Shown here one piece after another: positions 1 through 8,105 of a DNA stretch of 12,042 nucleotides; the stretch's first letter is position 1, and each line of letters opens with the position of its first letter. The stretch comes from Clostridiales bacterium (lineage in GTDB: Bacteria; Bacillota; Clostridia; Lachnospirales; Lachnospiraceae). The notes beneath the pieces were generated by a model, which did not search any database, was not told the origin of the DNA, and was given only the letters and a program-made list of their open reading frames with translations. Position numbers and translations under genes: made by a program. The stretch lies in contig JAGZDD010000119.1 in assembly GCA_018369015.1 (NCBI GenBank), positions 1-12,042 on the forward strand, read 5' to 3'.

Positions 1-42
1 TGTTGTTATTATTATAAAAAATTATACAAGTTTTTGAGGTTG

Positions 43-72
43 AAATTTTTCGGGTTTTACAGCAAATTTTTC
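43..72. repeat. Two 9-base direct repeats 21 bp apart, possible activator site
   Basis: AAATTTTTC occurs at 43-51 and again at 64-72, in the same orientation, with starts exactly 21 bp apart. That is two helical turns, so both copies face the same side of the DNA. Direct repeats at this spacing just upstream of a -35 box are typical of AraC-family activator sites, which are common in clostridial sugar-utilisation loci. The second copy ends ten bases before the proposed -35. The repeats are AT-rich in an AT-rich region, so chance is a real alternative. No regulator gene is in the window. Confidence 0.3.
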
Positions 73-121
73 AGATCGCCTTTGTAATAACGCAGAACAT
101 GCTAAAATACTGCTTATCAAA

Positions 122-138
122 GGCAAAATATTTTTGCC
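122..138. repeat. Inverted repeat in the 5' leader, operator or RNA hairpin
   Basis: GGCAAAA at 122-128 and TTTTGCC at 132-138 are perfect reverse complements around a three-base centre (TAT). The repeat lies just after the predicted transcription start and 16 bases before the ribosome binding site. It could be a repressor operator acting as a block just downstream of the promoter, or a short hairpin at the 5' end of the mRNA. It is not followed by a U-run, so it is not a normal intrinsic terminator. Confidence 0.4.
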
Positions 139-165
139 GATCGTCTTATTTTACAGGAGGTATAT

Positions 166-3100
166 ATGGTCAAAGTAACACAAATTCAAATGGATTATAT
201 GAAAAATCCGGCCGGGCTTGTAAAGCAGCCGCAGTTTTCCTGGATGATTGATGGTGAAGGGGAGCGCTGCTGCCGTCAGCAGGCGTACCAGCTTCAGCTT
301 GCCAGGATGCCGGAAGCGCCAGGTGCACCAAAGGTGATTGTCTATGACAGCGGGATGATTAAAAGCGGGGAATCCGCGCATGTGCTGCTCACGGAAGGAA
401 CTCTGACGTTAGAGCCGGCAAGAAAATATTATGTGAGAGTCCGGGTACTTACAAAAAGTGACAGCGGGCCGGGAGATACCGGATTTTCAGATTGGAGCTG
501 GTTTGTGACAGGGCTGACGGAGCCTTTGCAGTGGACGGGAGATTTTGTATCTGCTGAATCTTCCGGGGATTATGGGAAATTTAACGCTACGCTTATTCGG
601 GGAAGCTTTGAAGTCCAGGGGAAAATAAGGGAGGCTTATGCCTATACGACAGCCCTGGGAGTATATAAATATTATCTCAATGGCAGCAGGGTCGGAACCG
701 ATGAAATGGCGCCGGGGTGGACATCTTATAATAAGCGGCTGATGTATCAGACATGGGATATTAAAAAATATCTGCTCCAGGGGGAAAATATTCTCGGGGC
801 TATGGTTGGGGCCGGCTGGTATAAAGGGAAAATGGGCTTTTTGGAACGCATCAATAATTACGGGAAGCAGACGGCTTTTTTGGCTCAGCTTGTGATCCGC
901 TATGAGGACGGGCGGGTGCAGAATGTATGCACAGACAGCCATTTTAAGGGCAGCCCGGGCCCTATTGTATTTTCGGATATTTATGACGGGGAAACTTATG
1001 ACGCCCGCATGGAACAGGATGGCTGGAGCTGCCCCGGGTTTGACGGGCGCGGCTGGCATCCGGTGGAAATCGTTCCAAAGGATAAAGGGATTCTTATTCC
1101 TCAGCCAGGGTGCCATGTAGCAATGATTGATACGCTTCCGGCCACAGAGATTTTTACGACGCCGGCGGGCGACCTGGTTGTGGATTTTGGACAGAATATG
1201 GCCGGTTGGGTGGAAATCCGGGGAAAAGGCGCTCCGGGCGCAGTATTTGAGCTGAATTGTTTTGAAGCTTTGGATGCTGATGGCAATGTTTATTTGGACA
1301 ATTTAAGGGGGGCTAAGGAAACGATCCGGTATATTTGCAGGGATGACCGGGAATTTTCCTGGCATCCAAGCTTTACATTCCAGGGGTTTAGGTATGCGAA
1401 AATTGCCAGCTTTTATGGCGAACCTACAGCCGAAAGCTTTGTAGCGCACACAGTGCATTCCCATATGGAGAGGACCGGCTTCTTTTCATGCTCAGAACCG
1501 GCGCTAAACCAGCTTTGGCATAATATATTGTGGGGCATGAAAAGTAATTTTTTAGATATTCCCACGGACTGCCCCCAGAGAAATGAGCGGGTAGGCTGGA
1601 CCGGAGACGCTCAGATTTTTTGCCGGACGGCCAGCTATTTAATGAATACACATCCTTTTTTTGCAAAATGGCTTAAGGATGTGGAGGCCGATCAGACGCC
1701 GGAGGGCGGCGTACCCCATGTAGTGCCGGATTTGATTTCCGGGCACGAGGAAAATGACTGGCTGTTAAGCCAGGGAACCCACTCGGCCGCCGGCTGGGCG
1801 GATGTGGCTGTTTTAAATCCGTGGAATCTGTATCTGACCTACGGCGATCAGGAAATTTTAAAGGCCCAGTACGGCAGCATGAAACGCTGGATTGAGTTTA
1901 TGCATACCCACGCGGAGGATAATATATGGAATTACCGTCTTCAATTTGGGGATTGGGTGGCTCTTGATGCCCATGAGGGCAGTTATTTCGGAGCAACTCC
2001 TAATGATCTGACATGTACGGCGTATTATGCGCTGTCTACCCGAACCCTTGCAAAGATTGCGGGGATTCTTGGGAATACCGGGGATGCAAAAAAATATGAA
2101 GCGCTTTACAAAGCGATTTTAAAAACCTTCCAGGAACGTTTTTTTGACAGCGAAGGCAATATGACGGCCCAGACTCAGACGGCCCATATCATTGCCCTGT
2201 ATTTTGGCCTTGTTCCTGAAAAATACAGAAAAAAGACAGCCCAAGCCCTCGTAAGGCTGCTTAAAAAGGAAAACGGCCATCTTGTGACAGGCTTTGTGGG
2301 AACACCTTACTTTTGCCATGCCCTCAGTCAGAACGGCTATCTGAAGGAGGCTTATGAGCTGCTTTTAAAGGATGACTTCCCTTCATGGCTGTACCAGGTG
2401 AAAATGGGGGCGACAACAGTCTGGGAGCATTGGGATGGCATACGCCCGGACGGCTCGATGTGGAGCCCGGATATGAACTCATTTAATCATTATGCTTACG
2501 GTGCTATCGGCGAATGGCTGTACCGGGTTTTGGCCGGCCTTGAAATCGATGAAAGTGCTCCCGGGTACAAGCGTTTTATCGTGCAGCCCCACCCCGGCGG
2601 CGGGCTGACATGGGCGAAAGCCTCCTTTAAGAGTGTATACGGGGCAATTTCAGCAGGCTGGGAGCTTAATGAGGACGAAGGCTCGCCAAAGGTCAGGCTT
2701 AAGCTCCATGTTCCTGTGAACACGGAGGCTGTGATCCGGCCTTACCGCTGTAAAGCGATTTTGAATGACGGCGGTATTCGTTTTGAAAATTCAAATGGGA
2801 TAACCGAGGGGCGAGCGGGCTCCGGGGATTACACGATAACCTATGTGATGCAGACGGATTGTGACATGACTTTAAGCGTGAAGCCGGGAAGCAGTTATTT
2901 TTGGCGGAACGATGAGATTTTTTTCTGGCTGGGCGATACCGCCTGGCTTATGTTCCACAAGCTGACCCGTTCCCAGATCGATCTTTATTTACAAAACAGG
3001 GCCGAAAAAGGCTTTAATGTCATTCAGACTGTGGCCGTTCATCATTTACCTGCGGTCAATGCTTATGGGAACAGGGCTTTTTGGGATGATAAAGTGACTT

Positions 3101-4248
3101 CACCAGATGTTTCCAAGGCGGACGGGAACGGCTATTGGCCATTGATCGACTGGACGATTGAGCGGGCACGACAGTTAGGCATCTATATTGCCCTGCTTCC
3201 CCATTGGGGGAATGTTTCAGATCGCCTGACAATTTCTGAAATGGAAAGCTATGTACGCTTTTTGATTGGCCGTTATAAAAATGCCCAAAATGTTATATGG
3301 CTAGCCGGCGGGGATATACGGGGGGATTTGCGGCCCGGGTACTGGCGGGCTATGGGCAGGCTCTTAAAAAAATACGGGCAAGGGCAGTTAATTTCTTATC
3401 ATCCCTTTGGAAGAACATCGTCGCTGGATTTTTTTGCAGGGGAGGAATGGCTGGACTTTCATATGTTTCAATCCGGGCACCGCACATACAGCCAGGTTTC
3501 ACTGGATTGTTGGGACGACACCGCCTCCGGCCCGTATTATGGCGAGGATAACTGGCGGTACGTCAGGGATGCGCAAAAGCAGGTGCAGATCAAGCCTATT
3601 TTGGACGGCGAGCCGTCCTATGAGCATATTCCCCAGGGGCTTCATCTGGCCTCAGAGCCATTCTGGACACCCATGCAGGTGCGGCGCTATGGCTGGTGGT
3701 CAGTTTTGGCAGGCGCGGCGGGATTTACCTATGGGCATAATTCGATTATGCAATTTTATACAGGAGCAGAGGAGGGCGCTTTTTGTGTATGCTATCCGTG
3801 GCAGGATGCCATTCATGCCCCTGCGGCGGCTGCTGCCGCTCATATGGCCCGGGTAATGAGGGAGATTTTTTCTGAGGTGACCGGAAAAGCCTTGCGTATG
3901 GGTGTGGAGCCGTCAGCCTATGTGTCGTCGGTATGCGGGCCATGTGAAAATCTGCTGGCCGGAGCGTCGGCATGGAAGGAGGAACAGCGGGCGGAACGGA
4001 TTTTAGCCTTTGCTGCCGGAGACTATCTGTTATGCTATACATATGAGGGGAAGGAAGTCACATTAAAGCTTCCGAAAAATGAGGAATTACGGGCATGGTG
4101 GCTGGATCCTGCAAGCGGTATCCGAAGCTATATCGGGCACAAGAATACTTCCGATGCGCTCCTTCATTTTACTCCGCCGCAGGGGGATTTTGACCACTCA
4201 GACTGGCTGCTCATTGTAAGGCGTGAAAGGATTCATAATTTACCATAA
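166..4248 (+). CDS. Fusion of GH78 alpha-L-rhamnosidase and GH140-type (DUF4038) apiosidase
   Basis: A 1360-residue protein with two complete glycosidases in one chain. Residues 1 to about 905 follow the GH78 plan: fibronectin-like domain (to about 117), rhamnosidase N domain (about 145-300), beta-sandwich with DFGQNMAGW at 340-348, the six-hairpin alpha-barrel (about 440-785) and the C-terminal sandwich. The barrel has DCPQRNERVGWTGD at 468-481, supplying D468, E474 and D481, and ATTVWEHWDG with the likely catalytic base E754. From about 908 a DUF4038 TIM barrel begins with FFWLGDTAW. GGD at 1048-1050 gives the likely acid/base D1050, and LDGEP gives the likely nucleophile E1149. A small sandwich of the PF12904 type follows (about 1280-1355, with AWWLDP and FTPP). 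There is no signal peptide, so a cytoplasmic location is inferred. GH78 enzymes release alpha-L-rhamnose; the characterised GH140 enzyme releases apiose from RG-II. ATG at 166 is set by AGGAGG five bases upstream. Confidence 0.88.
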   Translation: MVKVTQIQMDYMKNPAGLVKQPQFSWMIDGEGERCCRQQAYQLQLARMPEAPGAPKVIVYDSGMIKSGESAHVLLTEGTLTLEPARKYYVRVRVLTKSDSGPGDTGFSDWSWFVTGLTEPLQWTGDFVSAESSGDYGKFNATLIRGSFEVQGKIREAYAYTTALGVYKYYLNGSRVGTDEMAPGWTSYNKRLMYQTWDIKKYLLQGENILGAMVGAGWYKGKMGFLERINNYGKQTAFLAQLVIRYEDGRVQNVCTDSHFKGSPGPIVFSDIYDGETYDARMEQDGWSCPGFDGRGWHPVEIVPKDKGILIPQPGCHVAMIDTLPATEIFTTPAGDLVVDFGQNMAGWVEIRGKGAPGAVFELNCFEALDADGNVYLDNLRGAKETIRYICRDDREFSWHPSFTFQGFRYAKIASFYGEPTAESFVAHTVHSHMERTGFFSCSEPALNQLWHNILWGMKSNFLDIPTDCPQRNERVGWTGDAQIFCRTASYLMNTHPFFAKWLKDVEADQTPEGGVPHVVPDLISGHEENDWLLSQGTHSAAGWADVAVLNPWNLYLTYGDQEILKAQYGSMKRWIEFMHTHAEDNIWNYRLQFGDWVALDAHEGSYFGATPNDLTCTAYYALSTRTLAKIAGILGNTGDAKKYEALYKAILKTFQERFFDSEGNMTAQTQTAHIIALYFGLVPEKYRKKTAQALVRLLKKENGHLVTGFVGTPYFCHALSQNGYLKEAYELLLKDDFPSWLYQVKMGATTVWEHWDGIRPDGSMWSPDMNSFNHYAYGAIGEWLYRVLAGLEIDESAPGYKRFIVQPHPGGGLTWAKASFKSVYGAISAGWELNEDEGSPKVRLKLHVPVNTEAVIRPYRCKAILNDGGIRFENSNGITEGRAGSGDYTITYVMQTDCDMTLSVKPGSSYFWRNDEIFFWLGDTAWLMFHKLTRSQIDLYLQNRAEKGFNVIQTVAVHHLPAVNAYGNRAFWDDKVTSPDVSKADGNGYWPLIDWTIERARQLGIYIALLPHWGNVSDRLTISEMESYVRFLIGRYKNAQNVIWLAGGDIRGDLRPGYWRAMGRLLKKYGQGQLISYHPFGRTSSLDFFAGEEWLDFHMFQSGHRTYSQVSLDCWDDTASGPYYGEDNWRYVRDAQKQVQIKPILDGEPSYEHIPQGLHLASEPFWTPMQVRRYGWWSVLAGAAGFTYGHNSIMQFYTGAEEGAFCVCYPWQDAIHAPAAAAAAHMARVMREIFSEVTGKALRMGVEPSAYVSSVCGPCENLLAGASAWKEEQRAERILAFAAGDYLLCYTYEGKEVTLKLPKNEELRAWWLDPASGIRSYIGHKNTSDALLHFTPPQGDFDHSDWLLIVRRERIHNLP

Positions 4249-4367
4249 GATATGAATAGAGTACCATTTTCAATCCTCTGAATATTGTTAAAATAGTATA
4301 TATAAAGCTGCTTTATGACAAAGTATATGTGCATCTTTATGAGAAAAGCGCATGAGAAGGTGGAAAA
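4249..4367 (+). promoter_or_regulatory. Intergenic region with possible secondary promoter
   Basis: This 119-base gap is the longest in the gene series and is AT-rich. No terminator hairpin follows the stop codon at 4246-4248, so read-through from the fusion gene is likely. Candidate promoter elements are TTTTCA at 4267-4272 with TAAAAT at 4289-4294 (16-base spacer), or a weaker TATAAA at 4301-4306 with no good -35. A 15-base palindrome overlaps the second candidate. The ribosome binding site of the next gene is AGAAGGTGG at 4355-4363, four bases before the ATG. Promoter calls here are weak. Confidence 0.3.
4302..4316. repeat. Perfect 15-base palindrome, candidate operator
   Basis: ATAAAGC at 4302-4308 and GCTTTAT at 4310-4316 are perfect reverse complements around a single T. 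The size and symmetry suit a dimeric repressor site. A one-base centre cannot form an RNA hairpin without opening some of the stem, so a DNA-binding site is more natural than a terminator. It resembles LacI-family operators in the AAAGC/GCTTT arms but lacks their usual CG centre. It does not match the inverted repeat at 122-138, so the two would not share a regulator. Confidence 0.35.
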
Positions 4368-5402
4368 ATGACGATTGAAAAATATAGGACGCCATACAAG
4401 TATGGACGTGCGGTACTGGCCGGCTCCGGACGTGCCGGAGCCTTTGATGAAAAAGGTGTGGATATTCCTTTTGTGTTTATGCACCATGGACAGTATTATA
4501 TGATGTACACGGGATTTGACGGCATTGGCTATCAAACGGCCCTGGCTGTGAGCGATGACTTGCTAAACTGGCGGCATGAGGCCATTATTTTAAAAAGAAG
4601 CTTAAACAGTGGGCGCTGGGATCAAAAAAGCGTGGCTGGAACATGGATCATTAAAGAAAGCGACCGCCTGTATGATATACCAAAGCTTAAAAAAATTGCT
4701 GGAAAATACTGGCTGGCTTATCACGCTTATCCCGGGGAGGGCTATGAGGAAGGCCCGGCGGCCATTGGCCTGGCATGGTGCGAGGATGAGGATTTAAAAA
4801 GCTGGCACCGTCTTAGCGCTCCGGTTTTAACGTGTGAAAACGGAGGGGAATGGGAGCAGGGCGGCTTATATAAGGCATGTATTATTCAAAAGGACGGGCT
4901 GTGGTATATGTTTTATAATGCCAAAAATCGGGAAGCCCGCTGGATTGAGCAGACCGGGGCCGCGGTTTCTGCAGATCTTTTGCATTGGGAACGGGTTTCG
5001 CCTTCAAAGGCCGGAAAGAAAAATGAGCCCCTGCTGAAAGTGACCCCGGGAAATTGGGACGGACGGTTTGTATCCGATCCGTATATTGTTTTCGATGACA
5101 GCGACGGGGGGCTGTGGCTGAATTTCTACTTTGGCTATGAAAATGGCCATGCCCAGGAAGGTTTGGCGTTTTCTTCGGATCTGCTGACATGGGAAAAGGC
5201 GCCGGACCCTGTGCTGCCCTACGGGGCAAAGGGCGATATTGATGAAAATCACGCCCATAAAGCGTCAATATTTTATAAAGACGGGATATTATATCATTTT
5301 TACTGCGCGACCCGGAAAAACCGGGAGACAGACAGCACAAGCCTTTATGGCGAGTGGCGTACGATTACGGTGGCAGCATCAAAGCCGTGGCAAAATAGCT
5401 GA
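4368..5402 (+). CDS. Five-bladed beta-propeller glycoside hydrolase, family unassigned
   Basis: A 344-residue protein with no signal peptide. The fold is read from repeats: variants of S/D-D-L-x-x-W occur at about 62-68 (SDDLLNW), 140-146 (DEDLKSW), 201-207 (SADLLHW) and 269-275 (SSDLLTW). This is the signature of GH43, GH32, GH117 and GH130-like propellers, in which each blade ends after an 'observed since' type beta-strand. Likely active-site carboxylates lining the centre are D32 (in KGVDIPF), D85 (in RWDQKS), E164 (in WEQGGLYKA) and D237 (in VSDPYIV). DENHAHKAS at about 292-300 adds conserved-looking His residues, which recalls the catalytic His of GH117, but that is only a resemblance. 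The substrate cannot be read from the sequence. Its place between rhamnosidase genes suggests a sugar of the same glycan, perhaps an arabinofuranosyl or related unit. ATG at 4368 follows AGAAGGTGG; the stop is 15 bases before the next start. Confidence 0.7.
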   Translation: MTIEKYRTPYKYGRAVLAGSGRAGAFDEKGVDIPFVFMHHGQYYMMYTGFDGIGYQTALAVSDDLLNWRHEAIILKRSLNSGRWDQKSVAGTWIIKESDRLYDIPKLKKIAGKYWLAYHAYPGEGYEEGPAAIGLAWCEDEDLKSWHRLSAPVLTCENGGEWEQGGLYKACIIQKDGLWYMFYNAKNREARWIEQTGAAVSADLLHWERVSPSKAGKKNEPLLKVTPGNWDGRFVSDPYIVFDDSDGGLWLNFYFGYENGHAQEGLAFSSDLLTWEKAPDPVLPYGAKGDIDENHAHKASIFYKDGILYHFYCATRKNRETDSTSLYGEWRTITVAASKPWQNS

Positions 5403-5405
5403 ATT

Positions 5406-5420
5406 AGGAGGGATTTTGTG
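5406..5420 (+). promoter_or_regulatory. Ribosome binding site supporting a GTG start
   Basis: AGGAGGG at 5406-5412 lies five bases before GTG at 5418-5420. The excellent Shine-Dalgarno match and spacing favour this rare start. The encoded N terminus (MKRLNEVLSGRGG) runs directly into the conserved PFFWLHGE block of the family. Confidence 0.75.
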
Positions 5421-8105
5421 AAACGATTAAACGAGGTACTTTCGGGCCGTGGCGGCAGCTATATTTTGCCCTTTTTCTGGCTGCATGGAGAAAGCCATGA
5501 TGTGCTCCGGGAGGAAATTGATAAAATGGAAAACTGTCAAATCCGGGAGTTTTGCGTAGAATCCAGGCCTCATCCGGATTTTATGGGAAAACAGTGGTGG
5601 TCGGACATGGATATGATTATGGATGAGGCAAGAAAAAGAGGGATGCGCGTCTGGCTTCTGGATGATGATAAATTTCCCACAGGACATGCGGCGGGAGGCT
5701 TTGAAGAACAGCCCCAAAAGGCCAAAATATATGTGGCAGAGCGCCATATGGATTTGTGCGGCCCACAAAAAGACTGCGCTGTACTGATTGAAAATTTTCT
5801 CGGAAACGACGGCAGGCTTCTGGGCGTGTATGCCTGCAAAAAGCCGGATCCAAACCGGCCGGATATTTCTTTTGAGCATATTCTTGATGTCACGGGCCGG
5901 GTTTGCGAAGGTGTAGCCTATTTGGACGTACCCGAGGGCTACTGGCGTCTGTTTGTTGTATTTACGACACAAAATGGCGGCGGCCGCAAGGATTATATGA
6001 ATCTGATCGACCGTGAATCTGTGCGGGTGCTGATTGACTATGTTTATGAGCCCCATTATGCCCGGTACAAAGAAGATTTTGGAAAAACCTTTGCCGGATT
6101 CTTTTCGGATGAACCGGAGCTTGGCAATGTCTGCGGCTACGATTTCAGACAAACGCTGGGAATAAAAAATGTGCGCCTTCCCTGGAGCAGTGAGCTTGAA
6201 AAACGGCTGAAAATGCGGTGGGGCGATAAGTTTGCCTTAAAGCTTGCGGCGCTTTGGTATCACGCCGGAGCGTGTACGGCTAAGCTTCGCAATGATTATA
6301 TGGACTGCCTGTCGCAGCTTGTGGGCGAGTGCTTTTCCGGACAACTGGGCGACTGGTGCCAGGCTCACGGTGTGGCGCATATCGGGCATGTGATCGAGGA
6401 TGATAATGCCCATGCGCGGCTGGGCTGCAGTATTGGCCATTATTTCAGGGCTGGCCAGGGAATGGCCATGGCAGGGATTGATGTCGTGCATCTGCAAATT
6501 ATTCCAGGCTTTAAATATTGTGATCATCAGTGGATTGCTTCTGACCGGGACGGAGAATTTTTCCATTTTGGGCTGGCAAAGCTGGGAAGCTCCCTGGCTC
6601 ATTTAGACCCGGATAAGTCCGGGCGCGCCCTGTGTGAAATTTTCGGCTCCTTTGGCTGGGCGGAGGGCATATGGCTGATGAAATGGCTTACAGACCATAT
6701 GCTGGTGCGGGGAATCAATACATTTGTTCCTCATGCCTTTTCACCGAAGTTTCCGGACCGCGACTGCCCGCCGCATTTCTATGCAAGGGGGAATAATCCT
6801 CAGTACCGGTATTTTGCAGAGCTTATGAAATATATGAACCGGCTGTGCCATTTGTTTAACGGCGGCCGTATGGCGGTATCTGCGGCGGTCCTTTACCATG
6901 GGGAGTCGGAATGGTGCGGCGAAACGGAGCTGTTTCAGCGGGCGGTCAGGCTTTTATCGGAACGGCAGATCGACTGTGATGTAGTGTGGAGTGATCTTCT
7001 TTCAGAAGATAAGGCTGTGTTTGAAAATGGACGTATGCAAATTGAGGGCCAGAGCTATAGCTGCATAGTTATTCCCGGCTGTACCCATGTTGTTGCTTTG
7101 GTGGCTGATTTTATTGAGAGAGCCCATAAGGCAGGATTTCCTGTTTTATTTGTGAATCAGTACCCGGAAAACAGCTTATCCGGGCATGTTTCCCCGGAGG
7201 CACTGATGAATATGAGTACGCTTGTCCGGGAGGATGCGCTGGCGGAGACGGTGGCCGGTATTTCCGGGCGCCTGCCGGTTCAGCTTTGCTTTGCCAAAGG
7301 GCATAGGGAGGATTTGAGGGCCTGCGCCTATGAACATACAGACGGCTGTGTTTTTATGTTTTTTAATGAGCATCCCTCAGAGGGCATTAAAGCTGCGGCA
7401 GATTTAAGCTCTATGACAGAGAAATATCATAGCTGCCGGCTGCTTCGATATGATGCGGTATCAAATGCGGCAGCGTTTGAGCCGCTTAAAGGCGGTATCC
7501 TTGAACTGGCCCTTGAGGCGGGAGAGTCTGCTGTTTATATTTTAGATGCCAAAGTTTTAAGCCTAGATGAGGAAAACTTCTTTGGTATAGGAACAGGCGG
7601 GAACACGTATATTCTGCCGGCCGCGGCTGAAAATATAAAAAAACGCACGGCTTTTGTGCTTGGCGGGCCGTGGATGATTTCTCTGAAGGAGAGCGGTATT
7701 GACGAAGATTTTCATATTGTGCGACGGGGAGTGGACGGCAGTATGCTGAAATCTATTAACGGGCCTGACGGCTGGCCTCGTTTTTCCGGAGCAATCCGTT
7801 ACTGCAGCGAATTTATGGTGCCGGAAAATATTCTAAGTATAGCGTCCGGGGCAGTGATAGAATTTCCGGGTCTGACCGATGCGGCGTCTATCTGCATTAA
7901 CGGCAAGGCGGCCGGAATATTGCTTGGAAGCCCTTACAGGCTCAATGTGGCCGGGTATTTAAAGCCCGGGGCGAATACACTGGAAATTGAAACTGCGAAT
8001 ACGCTGACATGGCGCGTTCACGACGGGCAGTCAACCCATATGCAGATGCGGCCCACAGGAATGGTGGCTGCGCCATTACTTTTAATTTTACAAGGGGGAA
8101 AATAA
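5418..8105 (+). CDS. Large GH106-like glycoside hydrolase (probable alpha-L-rhamnosidase)
   Basis: An 895-residue protein with no signal peptide. The first half reads as a TIM barrel: PFFWLHGE near residue 15-25, EFCVESRPHPDFMG, then WWSDMDMIMDEARKRGMRVWLLDDDKFPTG split over two strands and a helix, and GFFSDEPE with D231, E232 and E234. VIEDDNAH (E327) and LCEIFGSFGW (E407) are further candidate active-site carboxylates. A Rossmann-like or glutaminase-amidotransferase-like region follows (about 490-590, with VIPG near 552), as seen in many GH42 and GH106-type enzymes. The C terminus (about 790-890) is a galactose-binding jelly roll containing ICINGKAAG and NTLEIETANTLTWR. This order fits the GH106 group, whose characterised members are alpha-L-rhamnosidases acting on RG-II. 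Sequence identity to those is probably low, so another exo-glycosidase activity is possible. Starts 15 bases after the propeller gene and ends two bases before the next ATG. Confidence 0.6.
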   Translation: MKRLNEVLSGRGGSYILPFFWLHGESHDVLREEIDKMENCQIREFCVESRPHPDFMGKQWWSDMDMIMDEARKRGMRVWLLDDDKFPTGHAAGGFEEQPQKAKIYVAERHMDLCGPQKDCAVLIENFLGNDGRLLGVYACKKPDPNRPDISFEHILDVTGRVCEGVAYLDVPEGYWRLFVVFTTQNGGGRKDYMNLIDRESVRVLIDYVYEPHYARYKEDFGKTFAGFFSDEPELGNVCGYDFRQTLGIKNVRLPWSSELEKRLKMRWGDKFALKLAALWYHAGACTAKLRNDYMDCLSQLVGECFSGQLGDWCQAHGVAHIGHVIEDDNAHARLGCSIGHYFRAGQGMAMAGIDVVHLQIIPGFKYCDHQWIASDRDGEFFHFGLAKLGSSLAHLDPDKSGRALCEIFGSFGWAEGIWLMKWLTDHMLVRGINTFVPHAFSPKFPDRDCPPHFYARGNNPQYRYFAELMKYMNRLCHLFNGGRMAVSAAVLYHGESEWCGETELFQRAVRLLSERQIDCDVVWSDLLSEDKAVFENGRMQIEGQSYSCIVIPGCTHVVALVADFIERAHKAGFPVLFVNQYPENSLSGHVSPEALMNMSTLVREDALAETVAGISGRLPVQLCFAKGHREDLRACAYEHTDGCVFMFFNEHPSEGIKAAADLSSMTEKYHSCRLLRYDAVSNAAAFEPLKGGILELALEAGESAVYILDAKVLSLDEENFFGIGTGGNTYILPAAAENIKKRTAFVLGGPWMISLKESGIDEDFHIVRRGVDGSMLKSINGPDGWPRFSGAIRYCSEFMVPENILSIASGAVIEFPGLTDAASICINGKAAGILLGSPYRLNVAGYLKPGANTLEIETANTLTWRVHDGQSTHMQMRPTGMVAAPLLLILQGGK

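Larger units (their letters stand above)
1..165 (+). promoter_or_regulatory. AT-rich leader region upstream of the GH78-GH140 gene
   Basis: This stretch has no credible coding sequence. It is much richer in A and T than the genes that follow. A possible sigma-A-type promoter is TTGTAA at 82-87 and an extended -10 element, TG at 100-101 followed by TAAAAT at 103-108. The 15-base spacer is shorter than ideal and the -35 matches TTGACA at only four of six positions. Transcription would then start near 115, leaving a leader of about 50 bases. Two direct repeats lie upstream of the promoter and an inverted repeat lies downstream of it; both are listed separately. The ribosome binding site AGGAGG at 155-160 sits five bases before the ATG at 166. 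Promoter assignment is by eye. Confidence 0.45.

Noticed and set aside
487..1116. 209-codon open frame on the minus strand
   Set aside because: It is opposite the well-supported GH78 coding region, has no recognisable domain, and has no ribosome site that I can see; it is a shadow frame.
2860..2935. Possibility that the fusion is really two genes with an internal start at the junction
   Set aside because: Nearby ATG (2866) and GTG (2878) codons have no Shine-Dalgarno sequence, and there is no stop codon between the modules.
3407..3856. 149-codon open frame on the plus strand within the fusion gene
   Set aside because: It is a different frame of the GH140 module, whose own frame has clear motifs and continues without a break.
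4345..4360. Catabolite-repression (cre) site suggested by AAAAGCGCATG
   Set aside because: The outer positions needed for CcpA binding (TG on the left, CA on the right) do not match.
5427..6152. 241-codon open frame on the minus strand
   Set aside because: It mirrors the conserved N-terminal barrel of the GH106-like gene and its translation has no domain-like pattern.
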